A stretch of DNA of 64,000 nt from an uncultured Flavobacteriaceae bacterium (GTDB lineage Bacteria > Bacteroidota > Bacteroidia > Flavobacteriales > Flavobacteriaceae), in the NCBI GenBank assembly GCA_947494825.1, contig CANLWN010000006.1:1-64000 (forward strand), written 5' to 3'. Of the stretch, positions 16,523 to 25,982 are shown piece after piece. Numbering within the stretch: the first letter of the stretch is position 1; every line of letters begins with the position of its first letter. Position numbers and translations under genes: made by a program. Under the pieces are notes generated by a model. It did not search any database. It was not told the origin of the DNA and saw only the letters and a list, made by a program, of their open reading frames with translations.

Positions 16523-18214
16523 ATGCAACTTTCGGAGCAAGAAGTTATCAGGAGGGAAAAATTGGGCAAACTCAGGGAATTGGGCATCGATCCCTATCCG
16601 GCAGCCTTATTTCCAGTAAACGCCACTACAGCAAGTTGTAAGGAAAACTTCACCGAAGGCAAGGCCGTGATCATTTCCGGCAGGCTTATGTCCAGGAGAA
16701 TTCAGGGTAAGGCCTCTTTTGCCGAATTGCAGGACAGCACTGGTCGTATCCAGGTCTATTTTAACAGGGATGAAATCTGTCCCGGGGAGGACAAGACCCA
16801 ATACAACGAGATATACAAGAAGCTTTTGGACATTGGGGATATCATTGGCCTGGAAGGTGAGCTCTTTACCACCCAAGTGGGAGAAAAAACCGTGTTGGTC
16901 AAGGATTTTACCCTATTGAGCAAGGCCCTACGACCCCTGCCCTTGCCCAAAGTCGATGCCGATGGAAACACTTTTGACGAGTTCAACGACCCCGAGTTGC
17001 GCTACCGCCAACGGTATGTAGATCTCGTGGTAAACCCTTCCGTTAAGGAAACTTTTGTGAAGCGCACCAAAATCACCAACAGCATCCGTCAGTTCTTTAA
17101 CGATCAAGGGTATCTGGAGGTAGAGACTCCCATTTTACAGCCTATACCGGGAGGTGCGGCAGCAAGGCCCTTCGTGACCCATCACAACGCCCTAAATATT
17201 CCACTTTACCTAAGGATTGCCAATGAACTCTACCTAAAACGCTTGATTGTAGGTGGCTTTGACGGTGTCTATGAATTTTCCAAGGATTTTAGGAACGAAG
17301 GTATGGATCGTACCCATAATCCCGAATTTACCGTGATGGAACTCTACGTAGCCTATAAGGACTATAATTGGATGATGGATACCACCGAACAATTGTTGGA
17401 AAAGGTTGCCATGGATGCCAATGGGAGCACCAAGGTACAAGTGGGGGACAATGAAATAGAGTTTAGGGCGCCCTATCCCCGTGTGCCCATTCTTGAGGCC
17501 ATAAAGAAACATACTGGCATAGACGTGGCCGGGATGGATGTGGCCCAATTGCAAGCCGCTGCCAAAAAGCTGGATATCGTAGTAGACGACAGTATGGGCG
17601 TGGGCAAACTTATTGATGAGATTTTTGGGGAGAAATGCGAGCATCACTACGTGCAACCCACCTTCATTATCGATTATCCCAAGGAAATGAGCCCATTGAC
17701 CAAGGAACATCGGGACAATCCCGCGCTAACCGAGCGTTTTGAGCTCATGGTAAACGGAAAGGAGTTGGCCAACGCCTATTCCGAGCTTAACGATCCCATT
17801 GACCAACGCGAGCGCTTTGAAGATCAGTTAAAACTTTCGGAAAAAGGGGATGATGAGGCCATGTTCATTGACCAGGACTTCATCAGGGCCCTGGAATACG
17901 GTATGCCACCTACCAGTGGCATTGGCATTGGGATAGATCGGCTGGTGATGTTATTGACCAACAATTCCTCCATCCAAGAGGTACTTTTCTTTCCTCAAAT
18001 GCGCCCGGAAAAGAAACCGCTGGAACTTGCAGACAATGAAAAGGCAATTTTTGAAATTATCAAGGAGGCAGGACGCTTGCCACTCAACGAACTCAAGGAG
18101 GCCTCCGGCCTAAGCAACAAGGCTTGGGACAAAGGTTTAAAGGGACTTGCAAAACTGGGACTTACCAAGGTGATCAAAGAGGGCGATGCCCTATTTTGCG
18201 AACTACAGGAGTGA
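16523..18214 (+). CDS. lysS: Lysyl-tRNA synthetase, class II
   Basis: The enzyme charges tRNA-Lys with lysine. The 563-residue product has an N-terminal OB fold for anticodon binding (about residues 45-150, with GRLMSRRIQGKASFAELQD) and a class II catalytic core with motif 2 (FRNEGMDRTHNPEF) and motif 3 (GIGIGIDRLVMLLT). The family is usually about 500 residues. Here about 65 residues follow motif 3 and the normal end (LFFPQMRPEKK); they look like a small winged-helix domain (LNELKEASGLSNKAWDKGLKGLAKLGL), an extension I know from flavobacterial LysRS. Start chosen at the first ATG after the -7 element at 16472. Confidence 0.97.
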   Translation: MQLSEQEVIRREKLGKLRELGIDPYPAALFPVNATTASCKENFTEGKAVIISGRLMSRRIQGKASFAELQDSTGRIQVYFNRDEICPGEDKTQYNEIYKKLLDIGDIIGLEGELFTTQVGEKTVLVKDFTLLSKALRPLPLPKVDADGNTFDEFNDPELRYRQRYVDLVVNPSVKETFVKRTKITNSIRQFFNDQGYLEVETPILQPIPGGAAARPFVTHHNALNIPLYLRIANELYLKRLIVGGFDGVYEFSKDFRNEGMDRTHNPEFTVMELYVAYKDYNWMMDTTEQLLEKVAMDANGSTKVQVGDNEIEFRAPYPRVPILEAIKKHTGIDVAGMDVAQLQAAAKKLDIVVDDSMGVGKLIDEIFGEKCEHHYVQPTFIIDYPKEMSPLTKEHRDNPALTERFELMVNGKELANAYSELNDPIDQRERFEDQLKLSEKGDDEAMFIDQDFIRALEYGMPPTSGIGIGIDRLVMLLTNNSSIQEVLFFPQMRPEKKPLELADNEKAIFEIIKEAGRLPLNELKEASGLSNKAWDKGLKGLAKLGLTKVIKEGDALFCELQE

Positions 18215-18361
18215 TTTCGTTCATTTTTTATTATAATCTATTGATAACAAGATAGCTAACGATAAAAACAGTCCATTTCGTTAAATTTTTGCGCATCTTA
18301 TCGAATTTAAGCAAAAAACGCTTGGGAAACCCGTACCTTAGTGATACCCAAATCTTTGCGT

Positions 18362-19810
18362 ATGAGAACTTTATACCTTCTCGGCATCGGCCTACTTGTT
18401 TTATTTTCCTGCTCCAAGGATGACCCCAATACCCCTGGATCTGATCCGGGTCCCGACCCGGGTACTGGTCAAGGTTTAACCTTAAAAGCATGTTTTGCTA
18501 TGGACAGAAATTCCGTTTCCGTAGGCGAATACATACAGATTACGAGCTGCTCCGAGGGAGCAAGCTCCTATTTCTATGACTTTGGCAATGGCGGTACCAG
18601 TGTCAAGGAGCATCCCGAGGTTCTCCTGATGGAAGCTGGGGAATTTACCATTGTCCTTACTGTGAAAGATGCGGAAGATAACACGGATACCTTTTCAAGA
18701 TCGCTTACCGTCACCGAACCCATTGAGGTCAACTATATTTTTCCTGAAATTCCCTTAGGGTTTTCGGGGATGCCATTGGAAACCGGATTAAACCCTCTGA
18801 ACAACAACATCTATTACATTGAGAGCAGGGAGGACAAAGCTGGGCCCGAAGGGAATAAATTCTATTACCACGAATTGGACGAAAACTACAGTGCAACAAC
18901 AAACTATATCGCCGATAGGCCGTTTCAATCTGGCAGTGCCTTTGTGAACCTGCTGCCCAGTGGGAACAGAAACTTTCATTTTTCCAGAACACTTCCGGAT
19001 TTTTATGGTACTCAAGAAGTGACACTGACCGATACATGGGGCTTTGTAAGTGGTATCAACGCGGCCACAAAACACAGTTACGGATACCTTCCCGATGGCT
19101 CCAATTTCCTGTATTTTGGAACACAGAAGGAAGACGGTATCCAAAAAACGGCCATAGAACGGAGAAACGCCAGTGGGGATGCCTTTGAGACGTATTTTAA
19201 CGCTCTTGGGGATGCCGATTCCATGATCGGAGACCTAATTTCGATAGGGTCCGGATATATTGCCTACGGTATCGTGTTTTCGAAAAATGCCGTGGCTCCC
19301 TATGTTACGGATTACAAACCGGCACTTATTTTCTTTAATGCCGGTCTGAATATCACCTCACATAAGATATTTGAGGATTCTGCATTGACCAACCTGCCCA
19401 TGGACATCAACGACTTAAATGGGCCGTACCATCTGGAACAGCTTTCCAATGGAAACCTGGTTTTTTACGGTAATGGGGAAGTGACCGTTACCGATAGTAC
19501 AGGAAATAAAATCACTTCTACGATTTTTAGTGGCACTGATCACGTTCAGGCATTGATTTCATTAGGGGATTCCTTTGTTCTTTCCACGAACGATTATTTG
19601 AAAAAGTTCGATCAAAATGGAAATCAGACCAAGGAATTAAAATACAATGGCCATTGTATCCCGGAATTCATAACGATCAACAACAAACTTTTCTTTGTTG
19701 CCGGGTACAATACCCTGGACACGGTTGATGGTGTTGGCGACATGTCCGTTTCCAAACTTTTCTATGGTGCGACGGATATGGACCTAAACCCGATCAACCT
19801 GAATTTATAA
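18362..19810 (+). CDS. Lipoprotein with a PKD domain
   Basis: From the ATG at 18362 the 482-residue product opens with a lipoprotein signal (MRTLYLLGIGLLVLFSC, cysteine at 17), a Pro/Gly/Asp linker and a PKD-type beta-sandwich (about residues 45-120, with SSYFYDFGNGGTS and EFTIVLTVKDAEDNTDTFSR). The remaining 360 residues are beta-rich with repeated short strands and could form a propeller, but no family was recognised. A GTG at 18341 would add seven residues; the ATG gives the shorter and more usual lipoprotein signal. A strong terminator follows at 19831. The protein is probably surface exposed; function unknown. Confidence 0.75.
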   Translation: MRTLYLLGIGLLVLFSCSKDDPNTPGSDPGPDPGTGQGLTLKACFAMDRNSVSVGEYIQITSCSEGASSYFYDFGNGGTSVKEHPEVLLMEAGEFTIVLTVKDAEDNTDTFSRSLTVTEPIEVNYIFPEIPLGFSGMPLETGLNPLNNNIYYIESREDKAGPEGNKFYYHELDENYSATTNYIADRPFQSGSAFVNLLPSGNRNFHFSRTLPDFYGTQEVTLTDTWGFVSGINAATKHSYGYLPDGSNFLYFGTQKEDGIQKTAIERRNASGDAFETYFNALGDADSMIGDLISIGSGYIAYGIVFSKNAVAPYVTDYKPALIFFNAGLNITSHKIFEDSALTNLPMDINDLNGPYHLEQLSNGNLVFYGNGEVTVTDSTGNKITSTIFSGTDHVQALISLGDSFVLSTNDYLKKFDQNGNQTKELKYNGHCIPEFITINNKLFFVAGYNTLDTVDGVGDMSVSKLFYGATDMDLNPINLNL

Positions 19811-19830
19811 GATACGTGCCGATGAAAGGT

Positions 19831-19858
19831 GGGGGCTACGGCCCCCCTTTTTATTTTT
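19831..19858 (+). terminator. Intrinsic terminator after the PKD lipoprotein gene
   Basis: GGGGGC-TACG-GCCCCC (19831-19846) forms a stem with a four-base loop and is followed by a run of T (19848-19857). It ends the PKD lipoprotein transcript and separates it from the DASS transporter gene. Confidence 0.8.
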
Positions 19859-19902
19859 AAAACTAAGGGAAAAAGTATAGCTTAGGGGTCTAAAAACTTT
19901 GA

Positions 19903-21333
19903 ATGGACCTCAGCAAAAGAATAGGGCTCTTCCTAGGCCCCATATTGTTTCTTGTTCTCATAAACTTACCGTTTGACTTGGTATCCGAAAAAGGGGATAT
20001 CGTCATTGCCGTGGCCGCTTGGATGGTCATTTGGTGGATTACGGAAACCGTTTCCATATCGGTCACAGCGCTCTTGCCCCTTATTATTTTTCCTTTGCTC
20101 AAGGTAATGCCCATGGCCGATGTAGGTGCCAACTACGGTAGCCCCATCGTTTTCCTGTTCTTTGGTGGCTTTGTAATGGCCCTGGCCCTGGAAAAAGTGA
20201 ATCTGCACAAGCGCATTGCCCTGAATATTATAAAAATAACGGGGACAACTCCCAACAAGGTGATTTTGGGGTTCATGATTGCGACGGCCTCCCTGAGTAT
20301 GTGGATAAGCAATACGGCCAGTACGGTGGTCATGCTCCCCATTGCCATTTCCGTAATCCAATTGCTTGTGGACGATGCCGACGGTTTTACCAAAAGCGAT
20401 CGTAACTTTGCCCTGAGCGTTATGTTGGGCATAGCCTTTTCTGCCAATGCCGGGGGGATTGCCACGGTAATTGGCACACCGCCCAACTCGGTCTTAATCG
20501 GCTTGTTGGAAAACGAATACAATATTGAGATTTCCTTTTTACGGTGGATGGTCATTGGACTGCCCTTCTCCATAACCCTTATAGCCATTATTTATTTGGT
20601 CATGATCAAATGGATGTTTCCGAATGGCCACCTAAAGTTCAATGCGTCAAAACAGGTCATCCATACAGAATTAAACAAATTGGGGCCGACCTCTGGAAAA
20701 GAAAAAATGGTGTTGGTCATTTTTGGTGTAACCGTGTTCCTATGGGTCTTTAGAACGGTCATCAACGGGATTTTTCCGGCTTTGGGACTCTCAGATACCA
20801 TTATCAGCATATTGGCCGCTGTGGCCTTGTTCGCCTTGCCCTACAATCTAAGACGGGGCGATTTCATTATAGGATGGAACGATACCAAAAACCTGGCCTG
20901 GGGAATCCTTATTCTGTTCGGAGGCGGCCTAGCGTTGGCCAAGGGCATGTCGGTAAGTGGTATAGTGGATATAGTGGCCGCAGCCATCGCAGCCAGCGAT
21001 ATCAGCATTTTGCTTACGGCCTCCCTACTTATTTTGCTGATGCTCTTTATGACAGAATTGATGAGCAATGTAGCCTTGGTGGCAGTTTTGGCCCCCGTTG
21101 TAGCGGGGATTGCCATTGGATTGGGAATCCCGGTACTTTATTTGTTGATTCCTGTTACCATGGCCAGTAGTTGTGCTTTTATGCTGCCCATGGCCACACC
21201 TCCCAATGCCATCGTATTTGCAAGCGGTTATATAAAGGTGCATCAAATGGCGCGCGTGGGCATCTTTCTCAACCTTATTTCAGTAGGACTGTTGATTTTA
21301 ATGTTTCAATTTGTAATTCCCCAATTGTTCTAA
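19903..21333 (+). CDS. DASS-family sodium-coupled anion/dicarboxylate transporter
   Basis: The 476-residue protein is almost entirely hydrophobic, with about eleven membrane helices and helical hairpins. It shows the family features of SLC13/INDY-type carriers: the first SNT motif in SMWISNTASTVVM (about residue 128-136) and the second, degenerate substrate motif ASSCAFMLPMATPPNAIVF near residue 425. DASS carriers move succinate, malate, fumarate or sulfate with sodium across the cytoplasmic membrane. Which anion is used cannot be read from the sequence. The gene is a single unit bounded by terminators on both sides. Confidence 0.9.
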   Translation: MDLSKRIGLFLGPILFLVLINLPFDLVSEKGDIVIAVAAWMVIWWITETVSISVTALLPLIIFPLLKVMPMADVGANYGSPIVFLFFGGFVMALALEKVNLHKRIALNIIKITGTTPNKVILGFMIATASLSMWISNTASTVVMLPIAISVIQLLVDDADGFTKSDRNFALSVMLGIAFSANAGGIATVIGTPPNSVLIGLLENEYNIEISFLRWMVIGLPFSITLIAIIYLVMIKWMFPNGHLKFNASKQVIHTELNKLGPTSGKEKMVLVIFGVTVFLWVFRTVINGIFPALGLSDTIISILAAVALFALPYNLRRGDFIIGWNDTKNLAWGILILFGGGLALAKGMSVSGIVDIVAAAIAASDISILLTASLLILLMLFMTELMSNVALVAVLAPVVAGIAIGLGIPVLYLLIPVTMASSCAFMLPMATPPNAIVFASGYIKVHQMARVGIFLNLISVGLLILMFQFVIPQLF

Positions 21334-21337
21334 AGAA

Positions 21338-21362
21338 AAACCCCTGCGTTCAGCAAGGGTTT
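21338..21362. terminator. Bidirectional terminator between the DASS gene and the 168-residue repeat protein gene
   Basis: An inverted repeat AAACCC (21338-21343) and GGGTTT (21357-21362) lies between two convergent genes (stops at 21333 and 21408). A-rich and T-containing flanks on either side allow use on both strands. Confidence 0.6.
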
Positions 21363-21407
21363 GTCATAGGGCGTTAGCATACCGGGATAACCGGCGTGTC
21401 TGTAGGC

Positions 21408-21914
21408 TTATTTTGCCGTGGGATCAAAACCCATGGGAAGATGCTCATTTACATTGAAATCCAATTCAATTTCCTCTTCCTCGATGTACTCTATGGAATT
21501 TAAATCCAAATAAAACTCATAGGGATCAAATCCTTCAGGCAAATGTTCCGAAGCATCAAAATCGCTCACGATAGTATCGTTCTCATCGATATATGTGATT
21601 CCGTCAATGCCCTGGGGAGCTGCATAGGCATCAAAATTCTCAGGCAAATAAGCGCTGGTTTCAACACCTAGCTCAATGCACTCTTCTTCCAAATACGCAA
21701 TGGCATTTAAGTCTACATAAAACTTGGCAGGGTCAAAATTCTCGGGAAGGTAGTCTGCGGTATCAAAACCCAGATTCACAACTTCCTCCTCTTCGATATA
21801 TGTTACACAGCAAGGATCTGTGTCTCCTAGGGCAGCATGCCTTTGCAAGGCAAAAGTGCTACCTGAAACAAGCAGACCAAACGCAGCGGACAGTACTAAA
21901 TTCTTTTTGTTCAT
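21408..21914 (-). CDS. Secreted acidic repeat protein, four-copy paralog
   Basis: The 168-residue product is not assigned to any family I know. After a signal peptide (MNKKNLVLSAAFGLLVSGSTFA) it consists of four units of about 33-36 residues. Each unit contains a Tyr-Ile/Leu-Glu-Glu-Glu acidic strand, then a hydrophobic strand, then a conserved tyrosine/histidine-LPExFD motif (for example FDTADYLPENFDP). The second unit differs in a fixed way (NFDAYA then GIDGITY) exactly as the second unit of the neighbouring 247-residue protein does, showing they are paralogs. The mature protein is very acidic and has a Cys-Cys pair at its start. It has its own -7 element at 21938. Calcium binding or a surface scaffold role is possible but unproven. 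Confidence 0.75.
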   Translation of the reverse strand: MNKKNLVLSAAFGLLVSGSTFALQRHAALGDTDPCCVTYIEEEEVVNLGFDTADYLPENFDPAKFYVDLNAIAYLEEECIELGVETSAYLPENFDAYAAPQGIDGITYIDENDTIVSDFDASEHLPEGFDPYEFYLDLNSIEYIEEEEIELDFNVNEHLPMGFDPTAK

Positions 21915-21937
21915 AACTGTAGTGGTTAAATTTAAGA

Positions 21938-21945
21938 CAAAGATA
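21938..21945 (-). promoter_or_regulatory. -7 element of the 168-residue repeat protein gene
   Basis: TATCTTTG on the minus strand, a perfect match, 23 bases before the ATG at 21914. No -33 TTTG is seen at the usual distance. Confidence 0.5.
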
Positions 21946-22193
21946 TAACAGGGTTTTCAGCTCGTTATTGTCTTTAGATTTTTATTAACGAATCGGTATT
22001 TTAGATCCAAAAATCATATTGTCAAACCGGGAGAAGAAAGCCTATCAACTTCGTATTTTAACAGTCCTATTTTTACACAAAAGCTACTTTTAAGAGCGGT
22101 TTATTGCATTAAAAAAAGGAGGGTGAAAACTGTTATTTTTTTGTTAACGAATTTGCCAAGGAACCCTCTTGGTCCATGACAGGTTGATATAAG
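21946..22193. other. Intergenic region between the two repeat-protein genes
   Basis: This AT-rich stretch, part of a 352-base gap, holds no open frame with a recognisable product and no leftover copy of the repeat motif. A small inverted repeat CCAAG/CTTGG (22156-22160, 22168-22172) is the only structure noticed apart from the promoter and terminator listed separately. Confidence 0.5.
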
Positions 22194-22220
22194 AAAACCC
22201 CCGCCGAGAACAGGGGTTTT
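22194..22220. terminator. Terminator after the 247-residue repeat protein gene
   Basis: AAAACCCC (22194-22201) and GGGGTTTT (22213-22220) form a stem ending in T on both strands. It lies 47 bases after the stop of the repeat protein at 22267 and isolates the two paralogs from each other, so they are transcribed separately. Confidence 0.75.
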
Positions 22221-22266
22221 GCATTGAATGACTAATTCAAAAAATTGATAAATGAAATTATCTGCT

Positions 22267-23010
22267 TTAAATATTTATCCCTGAGTAAGGATTGAAGTTC
22301 TCGGGTAGATAATTCTCTGTGTTAAAACCCAAATCAATGGTCTCTTCCTCCTCTATATAGATAATGCTATCTAGATCAAAGGGATCTGCATAGGGATTAA
22401 AACCCTCTGGCAGGTATTCGTTTACGTCAAAATCCAGTTCTATGACCTCCTCTTCCTCAATATATTCCAATCCCGTTAGGTCAACATACAACCCATAGGG
22501 GTCAAAACCCTCGGGAAGGTAGTCGGCCGTGTCAAAGTCAAGGCTCTCCTCTTCTTCCATATAGGTGAGCCCATCAATACCAACGGCCTCGGCATAGGCG
22601 TCAAAATTCTTTGGCAAATAGTCGCTTACGTTAAAATCCAATACCGGCTCTTCCTGGTCTTCCACAAACGCAAGGGCGCCAAAATCTACATAGGTTTTAT
22701 GGGGATCAAAGCCTTCAGGGAGATAATCCTCTACATTAAACCCAAGATCTATTTTAAGATCTTCCTCTAGATAGACAATGTCCTTGAGATCCAACTCAAC
22801 TGGAATATGGAGTCTATGGTGTTCCGATAGGCTTGGAAAAAATCCCACCGTTTCGGAAGTCACGCTTGCCTGCAAGGGAGTAGCAGGGAGTTCTTGCGGT
22901 GTTTCCAGTACATTGGCTGGAGCCGCGCAGTCCAAGGAGACCGCTTTTTGTTCCGGAGTGGCTGTATTTCCCAAAAACACGAGGCCACATATTAATAATA
23001 ACTTGTTCAT
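22267..23010 (-). CDS. Secreted acidic repeat protein, five-copy paralog
   Basis: The 247-residue product has a signal peptide (MNKLLLICGLVFLGNTA), a non-repeat stretch to about residue 70 and five tandem units of about 33-36 residues, each built as an acidic Tyr-x-Glu-Glu-Glu strand, a hydrophobic strand and an LPExF motif (FNVEDYLPEGFDP, FNVSDYLPKNFDA, FDTADYLPEGFDP, FDVNEYLPEGFNP, FNTENYLPENFNP). Units 1-3 align in order with those of the paralog at 21408, and unit 2 of both carries the variant NFDAYA...GIDG. The gene therefore arose by whole-gene duplication and later gained or lost a unit. Function is unknown. No clean -7 element was found upstream. Confidence 0.75.
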   Translation of the reverse strand: MNKLLLICGLVFLGNTATPEQKAVSLDCAAPANVLETPQELPATPLQASVTSETVGFFPSLSEHHRLHIPVELDLKDIVYLEEDLKIDLGFNVEDYLPEGFDPHKTYVDFGALAFVEDQEEPVLDFNVSDYLPKNFDAYAEAVGIDGLTYMEEEESLDFDTADYLPEGFDPYGLYVDLTGLEYIEEEEVIELDFDVNEYLPEGFNPYADPFDLDSIIYIEEEETIDLGFNTENYLPENFNPYSGINI

Positions 23011-23251
23011 TTTTTGATTGATTTTATGATTGATGATCGATTGTTGTAAATCGTTTGTATATAAGACTATCCAAAAAGGGAATTGTTACATAATTTGAAT
23101 TTGTTTAACAATGCCCAAAACCCCTTAGCGGTGATGCCCTGTTTTTTATCAATCCCTTTAAATCATTTAAAACCAACATCTTAACTTGTGTTTTTCTTAA
23201 ATAACCCAACAGATCAGCTTATGATTTTGTTAACAGAACTTTCAGTTTATT

Positions 23252-23282
23252 TTTCGGTTCTTTGAAAACTTTAAAACCGAAA
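23252..23282 (+). promoter_or_regulatory. Inverted repeat just upstream of the metalloprotease start
   Basis: TTTCGGTT (23252-23259) and AACCGAAA (23275-23282) are a perfect 8-bp inverted repeat 10 bases before the ATG at 23293. It could be a protein-binding site or a hairpin near the ribosome binding region; which one is unknown. Confidence 0.3.
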
Positions 23283-23292
23283 CTGACTAATA

Positions 23293-25791
23293 ATGACTAA
23301 AAAGTTACTGCCAAAACTACTTTTGGTGTTTTTCGTAATGGGCTGTTATACCACAGCAGAGGCCCAGATTTTCAAGAAGAAAAATAAAAAGACAGAACAG
23401 ACCGATTCAAAACCGAAACCAAAGAAAGGGGATATTCAGCCCTATGAAAAAGTAATAACCAAGGAAGCCGTAACGGACAAGGGGTTATTTGACGTTCATA
23501 TGGTAGCCGACAAACATTTCTACGAAATCCCGGATTCTCTTTTCAACAAAGAAATGTTGATGGTCACCCGAATCTCCAAAACGGCCAATGGTATCGGATT
23601 TGGTGGAGGAAAAACCAATACCCAGGTATTGCGATGGGAGAAAAAGCCAAAAAAGGTGTTGCTACGGGTGGTTTCCTACGGCGTAGTAGCCGCAGATTCC
23701 CTTCCGGTACACGAAGCGGTGGTCAATTCCAATTTTGAACCTGTATTGTACGCCTTTGATATCAAAGCGCTTAAAAAGGATTCCCTAAACCCGGCTACGG
23801 TGATCGGCGTGGACGAATTGTTCGTCAAGGACGTTAAGGCCCTGGGAATGCCAGAATTTAGACGCAAGCAGTACAAGGTAACCCGGTTGGACGAAAAAAG
23901 AAGTTATGTGGAAACGCTGAAAAGTTATCCCTTGAATATTGAGGCCAGGCACGTAAAGACCTATCTAGCCAATAATCCACCATCCAATGGCAGTCTGGGC
24001 TCTATTTCGATAGAGATCAACAACTCCATGATATTATTACCCGACAATCCAATGAAACGCCGCTATTTTGACGAGCGGGTCGGCTGGTTTGCCCGGGGAC
24101 AGGTAGATTACGGATTGGATGTGCAAGAAAGTAAAACCATACGCTTTTTGGATCGATGGCGTTTGGAAGTGAAGGATGAGGATCTAGAAAAATACAGGAA
24201 CGGGGAATTGGTAGAACCCAAAAAACCCATTGTATATTACATAGATCGGGCCACACCAAAAAAGTGGGTTCCCTATATAAAACAAGGCATCGAGGATTGG
24301 CAAAAAGCCTTTGAGGGTGCCGGGTTCAAAAATGCCATATTGGCCATGGATCCCCCTTCCCCGGAAGAAGATCCAGAATGGTCCCCCGAAGACGTACGTT
24401 ATTCCGTAGTCCGCTATTTGGCCTCTCCCATACCCAATGCCAATGGGCCCCATGTAAGTGACCCAAGGACCGGGGAGATTTTGGAATCGGACATCAATTG
24501 GTACCACAACGTAATGACCCTATTGCGAAATTGGTTCTTTGTCCAAACCGCAGCCATTAATCCGGATGCCCAAGGCACTGCTTTCAAGGACGAGGTCATG
24601 GGCCGCTTAATTCGATTTGTTTCCGCGCATGAAGTGGGGCATACTCTAGGGCTTCCACATAATATGGGAAGTAGTGTGGCCTATCCAGTAGATTCTTTGC
24701 GCTCGGCAAAATTTACCCAAAAATACGGTACAGCGCCTTCCATTATGGACTATGCCCGCTTTAATTATGTGGCACAGCCCGGGGACTATGGTGTAGCGCT
24801 GATGCCAGACATTGGTATTTATGACAAACATGCCATTAAATGGGGCTATAAGCCTATTTTGGACAAGACGGCGGAAGAAGAAAAAAAGACCTTGGATGCT
24901 TGGATCTTGGAACATGCAGGCGATCCTTTATATCGTTTTGGCCACCAACAAGTGGGAGACATCGTGGATCCCAGTTCGCAGACCGAGGATTTAGGGGACG
25001 ATGCCGTTAAAGCCAGTACCTATGGTATTGAGAACCTAAAACGAATTATACCCAATTTAGTGGAGTGGACGGCCGAAGATGGAAAGGACTATAAAGACCT
25101 GGGCACACTTTATGGCCAGGTACTTGCCCAATACAACAGGTACATGGGCCACGTATCCAATAACATTGGTGGGGTATACGAGTATTATAAGACCTATGAA
25201 CAAGAGGGCGGCGTTTACACTCCGGTAAGCAAGGAGCATCAAAAAAAATGTATGCAATTTCTACAGGAACAATTGTTCAAGACGCCACAGTGGTTGTTAG
25301 ATCAGGATATTTTCAGTAGAACGGAATATTCGGGATCCGTGGAAAGGATCAGGGCTGTACAGGTGACCACGCTTAACCGGATGTTGAGCTTAGGGAAAAT
25401 GGCACGCTTGATCGAAAACGAAACGGCCAATGGCAAAGATGCCTATCGTTTGCTGGACATGCTCCGTGACCTCCGCAGGGGTATTTGGTCCGAATTGCCC
25501 AACGGAAGAAAGATAGACACCTACCGAAGGAACCTTCAGAAGGCACATATTGACCGTTTGGGATACCTGATGACCACTGGGAACGAAGCGAAAAAGCCGA
25601 CGTTCAACGGCTATCAAAAATCTACGGTGGTCAACGCCAGCCAGTCCGATATCCGATCGGTTGCACGAGCCGAACTGAATACCTTAAAAAGGGCCGTTCG
25701 CAATGCCTTGGCAATCACCTCGGATTCCATGAGCAGATATCATTTACAGGATGCCGCAGAACGTATCGATTTGATCCTAGACCCTAAATAG
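23293..25791 (+). CDS. Secreted zinc-dependent metalloprotease (DUF5117/DUF4953 family)
   Basis: The 832-residue protein starts with a signal sequence that may be a lipoprotein type (LLVFFVMGC) and a Lys-rich linker (residues 28-47). Residues about 55-250 match DUF5117 and the rest DUF4953, including the catalytic motif HEVGHTLGLPHN at residues 446-457 (zinc ligands His446, His450, His456 and catalytic Glu447) and the Met-turn-like SIMDYARFNYV about 40 residues later. Related flavobacterial proteins are of this length and are exported. The gene follows the repeat-protein gene divergently and ends at a strong terminator. The substrate is unknown. Confidence 0.92.
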   Translation: MTKKLLPKLLLVFFVMGCYTTAEAQIFKKKNKKTEQTDSKPKPKKGDIQPYEKVITKEAVTDKGLFDVHMVADKHFYEIPDSLFNKEMLMVTRISKTANGIGFGGGKTNTQVLRWEKKPKKVLLRVVSYGVVAADSLPVHEAVVNSNFEPVLYAFDIKALKKDSLNPATVIGVDELFVKDVKALGMPEFRRKQYKVTRLDEKRSYVETLKSYPLNIEARHVKTYLANNPPSNGSLGSISIEINNSMILLPDNPMKRRYFDERVGWFARGQVDYGLDVQESKTIRFLDRWRLEVKDEDLEKYRNGELVEPKKPIVYYIDRATPKKWVPYIKQGIEDWQKAFEGAGFKNAILAMDPPSPEEDPEWSPEDVRYSVVRYLASPIPNANGPHVSDPRTGEILESDINWYHNVMTLLRNWFFVQTAAINPDAQGTAFKDEVMGRLIRFVSAHEVGHTLGLPHNMGSSVAYPVDSLRSAKFTQKYGTAPSIMDYARFNYVAQPGDYGVALMPDIGIYDKHAIKWGYKPILDKTAEEEKKTLDAWILEHAGDPLYRFGHQQVGDIVDPSSQTEDLGDDAVKASTYGIENLKRIIPNLVEWTAEDGKDYKDLGTLYGQVLAQYNRYMGHVSNNIGGVYEYYKTYEQEGGVYTPVSKEHQKKCMQFLQEQLFKTPQWLLDQDIFSRTEYSGSVERIRAVQVTTLNRMLSLGKMARLIENETANGKDAYRLLDMLRDLRRGIWSELPNGRKIDTYRRNLQKAHIDRLGYLMTTGNEAKKPTFNGYQKSTVVNASQSDIRSVARAELNTLKRAVRNALAITSDSMSRYHLQDAAERIDLILDPK

Positions 25792-25810
25792 GGCCTCTTT
25801 ATCCCATAAG

Positions 25811-25845
25811 AAGCGCGCTACATCTGCATGTAGTGCGCTTTTTTA
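25811..25845 (+). terminator. Strong intrinsic terminator after the metalloprotease gene
   Basis: A 13-pair stem (AAGCGCGCTACAT with ATGTAGTGCGCTT, one G-T pair) with a four-base loop is followed directly by a run of T. It lies 20 bases after the stop codon. Confidence 0.9.
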
Positions 25846-25982
25846 TTGGAAAAAATCATGCTTTTATATGGCAAGCAACACTTTTCGATAGTTTTACACC
25901 AAAAAAAGTCCGTTTTGCAACAATTATTCCTCGGAAGCCCATATTCTGTATATCTTGGAATAAGAATCAAAAACCCCGAATC

